A DNA stretch of 64,000 nt from Sapria himalayana (taxonomy: Eukaryota > Streptophyta > Magnoliopsida > Malpighiales > Rafflesiaceae): assembly GCA_029783825.1 (NCBI GenBank), contig JAREIK010018577.1, positions 1 to 64,000 of the forward strand, written 5' to 3'. Position 1 is the stretch's first letter. Each line of letters begins with the position of its first letter. Positions 61,363-64,000 of this stretch are shown in pieces. The notes beneath the pieces are model-generated. The model did not search any database and was not told where the DNA came from. It was given only the letters and a program-made list of their open reading frames with translations. The translations under genes and the position numbers were made by a program.

Positions 61363-64000
61363 ATATGTATGTTTGTCTATATATCTATCTATCAATCTCT
61401 CTTTCATTCTTTGTGTTTATCTCTTTATCAATCTATGTATCTATCTATTTATTTATCTATTTGTCTATCTTTCATTCTATTTATATATCTATGTGTCTAA
61501 CTATTAACTAATATATCTCTCTCTCTACATCTATTTATTTATCTATCAATCTGACTATCTATCAATCTACTAATCTATCTCTCTCTCTATATCTATTTGT
61601 CTATATGTGTAACTATATAATTGTGTAACTATAATTCTAGCTTTCTTTCAATCAATTTCTCTATATGTCTATCCATGTATTTATCTATCTATCTACCTTT
61701 ATATATTTAGATCAGTCTATTTCTATATCTATCTATCTGTCTATATATTTCCTATCTATTTACCTATCTATCTGTCTAAATGTAAATATATCTACGTGCC
61801 TATATGTCTATATGGTTATCTGCCTATCTATCTATCTATCAATCTACTTATCTATCTATTTGCTTATCCATCTAAGTATCTAAGCCTATATGTATATCTA
61901 TCTATTTGTTAATCTGCCTATTTGCCTAATTATCTATGTATCTATCTATATCTATATATCTTTCTATATATCTCACTCTCATCAATATATATCACTATAT
62001 ATATATATATATAAATATATCTATTTATATATGTCTGTATATATATCTGTCTATATGTTTATCTACTATGTATCTATGTGTCTATGTATGTATCAATCTA
62101 TCTTTTTATCTATCTCTCTGTCATCTATCTATATACTTATGTATATATCAATATATCAAACTTTCTGTATAGGTACACACACACACACATATATTTGTCT
62201 ATATACCTATATATATATTATATTTATCTATATATTTTCTATTAATGTATCTACTATATATATATATGTCTATTTGTCTATATCTCTTTCTATATATCTA
62301 TTTATATATTTATATCTATCTAAATATAACCTACCTAAATTTTTACCTATCTATATATTTGTGTATCTATCATTCTTACTATTTGTCTATATGTCTATCA
62401 TTCTTTCTATGTGTATAAGTATTTATCTATCTATCTGTATATCTTTTTATCTATATGTCTTTCTATCTATTTGTTTATCTCTCTATCTTTCTATCTTTAT
62501 ACTTGTCTAAGTATCTATCTATCTGTATATATTTTATCTATCTGTCTATCTATCTTTCTATTTGTCTATCTATTTATATATCTCTCTATCTCTCCATCTT
62601 TCAATTTTTATATCTGTCAATCTATCTATATATCTATCTATCTAAATGTTAATCTGTAAATTTATCAAACTGCATATCTTTCTATCTATCTATATTTCTA
62701 TCTATTTTTCTATCTATCCATCTATCTATATATCTATCTCTCTAGTTTTCTATTAGTCTATTACTATAAACTCTATATATCAATTTGAATATATATCTAT
62801 CTGTCTATCTTTTTATCTGCCTATCTATATAACTGCCTATTTGTCTATTTATCTATTTTTCTACTGGGTTATCTTTATAACTATCTATTTGTCTAACTAT
62901 ATATTTCTTTAAATTAATATATGCCTATCTATCTATTTGTATAACTATCTAAATATCTTTCAATCTAATTAAGTATCTATCTGTGTATATCAATCTATTA
63001 GTCAACTTATCTATCAATCTATCAATCTATCAATCTATAAGTCTATTTGTCTAATGTCTATAATTCAACCTGTCTATTAGTTATTAGTCTATAAATTTAT
63101 CAGTCAGACTATCTATTTATCTTTCCATCTATCTATCTAAATTTCTAAGAGTCAATGTATCATTCTATCTATATGTTTATCATATATCTCTCTATCTATG
63201 TACATGTTGATCTATCTATTAGACTATTATTCTATTTACCTATCTATTAATCTATATAAATATCTTTTGTATAAATGTCTAGATGTGTGTCAATCTATAT
63301 ATGTAACTATCTATTTGTCTATCTATATATATATCTATCTATTTTTCTTTCTTTCTAACTATCTAATTGTCTTTCTACTTATTAGTTTATCATTCAATCT
63401 ATATCTCTATCAAGCTATATATCAATTTATCTATCTCTATATCTATCTATCTATCAGCCTATCTATCGATCTATCTGTTTATCTATTTGTTTGTCTATCT
63501 TTCTATTTTTCTATATGTCTATCTAAATATGTGTCTATCTATCTATCTATCTATATAGCTTTCTATTTATCTATCTATATATCAAACTATTTATTTAACT
63601 ATTTATATGTCAATCTATCTATCAGACTATCAGACCATCTATCGATCTACCTATCTATCTATCTATCTGTCTGTCTGTCTTTCTATTTGTATATTAGTAT
63701 ATCTCTCTATTTTCTTATCTAGCACTCTTTTTATCTCTTTATTTTTCCAACTATCTTTTTGTCTATCTATCAATCTACCTATTTGTCAAACTATTCTTAT
63801 CATTGTCTATTTATCATTGTATCTAATTATCAGTTTATTTTTCAACGTGTCTATGTGTCTATTTGTCTATTTGACAATGTGTCTATGTAACTATATCTGT
63901 CTATCTCTCTACCTAATATATATCTATTTATTTAACTTTAAATCCATCTATCTAACTATCTGTATATCTACCTATATGTATATTTGTAAAATTGGATATC
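61363..64000 (-). repeat. Degenerate GATA array in inverted orientation (TATC on plus), segment 9
   Basis: It continues segment 8 after the hAT insertion to the window end in the same orientation. It includes a short CA run at 62175-62189 and AT-rich patches near 61990-62030. The plus-strand frames of up to 206 codons are repeat translation. The array runs on past the window. Confidence 0.95.

Noticed and set aside
61038..61511. Several 60-120-codon GC-rich frames near the hAT right end
   Set aside because: Shadows of the GC-rich subterminal repeat that run into array-encoded residues.

Overview
This window is nuclear DNA from a flowering plant, and it contains no gene that looks intact and functional. 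The plant origin is inferred from the transposon types: En/Spm-like CACTA elements, a plant-type hAT element, a plant L1-like LINE with its own RNase H, and a eukaryotic topoisomerase II pseudogene. The species cannot be named from the sequence.

About half of the window (roughly 34 kb) is a very degenerate tetranucleotide array. It reads GATA/GACA/GATT on the plus strand at 1-524, 4074-6853, 13707-18033, 27539-31010 and 33275-41962. It reads TATC/TGTC/AATC on the plus strand at 23334-27395, 46012-46445, 51656-58613 and 61363-64000. Long open frames in these arrays only spell Tyr-Leu-Ser-Ile and are not genes. The array contains larger segmental and tandem duplications.

Transposons in various states of decay lie in the array. 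(1) 525-4073: an unrecognised stretch, a minus-strand Transposase_24 (Ptta/En/Spm) fragment and an exact En/Spm-type right end. (2) 6854-13706: a structurally complete CACTA element with a GTT target duplication, TAGCTACTA-rich subterminal blocks, a 5' leader with three ~178-bp repeats and one TNPA-like gene with an in-frame stop. (3) 18034-23333: a mosaic of hAT ends, CACTA gene fragments, a GA tract and a ~0.5-kb AT-rich satellite. (4) 27396-27538: a short CACTA-like scrap. (5) 31011-33274: a Transposase_24 coiled-coil fragment followed by a topoisomerase II pseudogene. (6) 41963-46011: a mosaic with ~1-kb inverted arms and two En/Spm-type right ends. (7) 46446-51655: a minus-strand LINE. 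(8) 58614-61362: a hAT element with a perfect 8-bp target duplication ATATGTAT and a broken transposase gene.

The most notable large-scale pattern is that the array changes strand three times. Each change falls exactly at one of the mosaic blocks lacking a target duplication (18.0-23.3 kb, 27.40-27.54 kb, 41.96-46.01 kb). The insertions with clear target duplications leave the array orientation unchanged. This suggests inversions or breakpoint repair at old transposon debris. No defence, biosynthetic or other multi-gene system was found.
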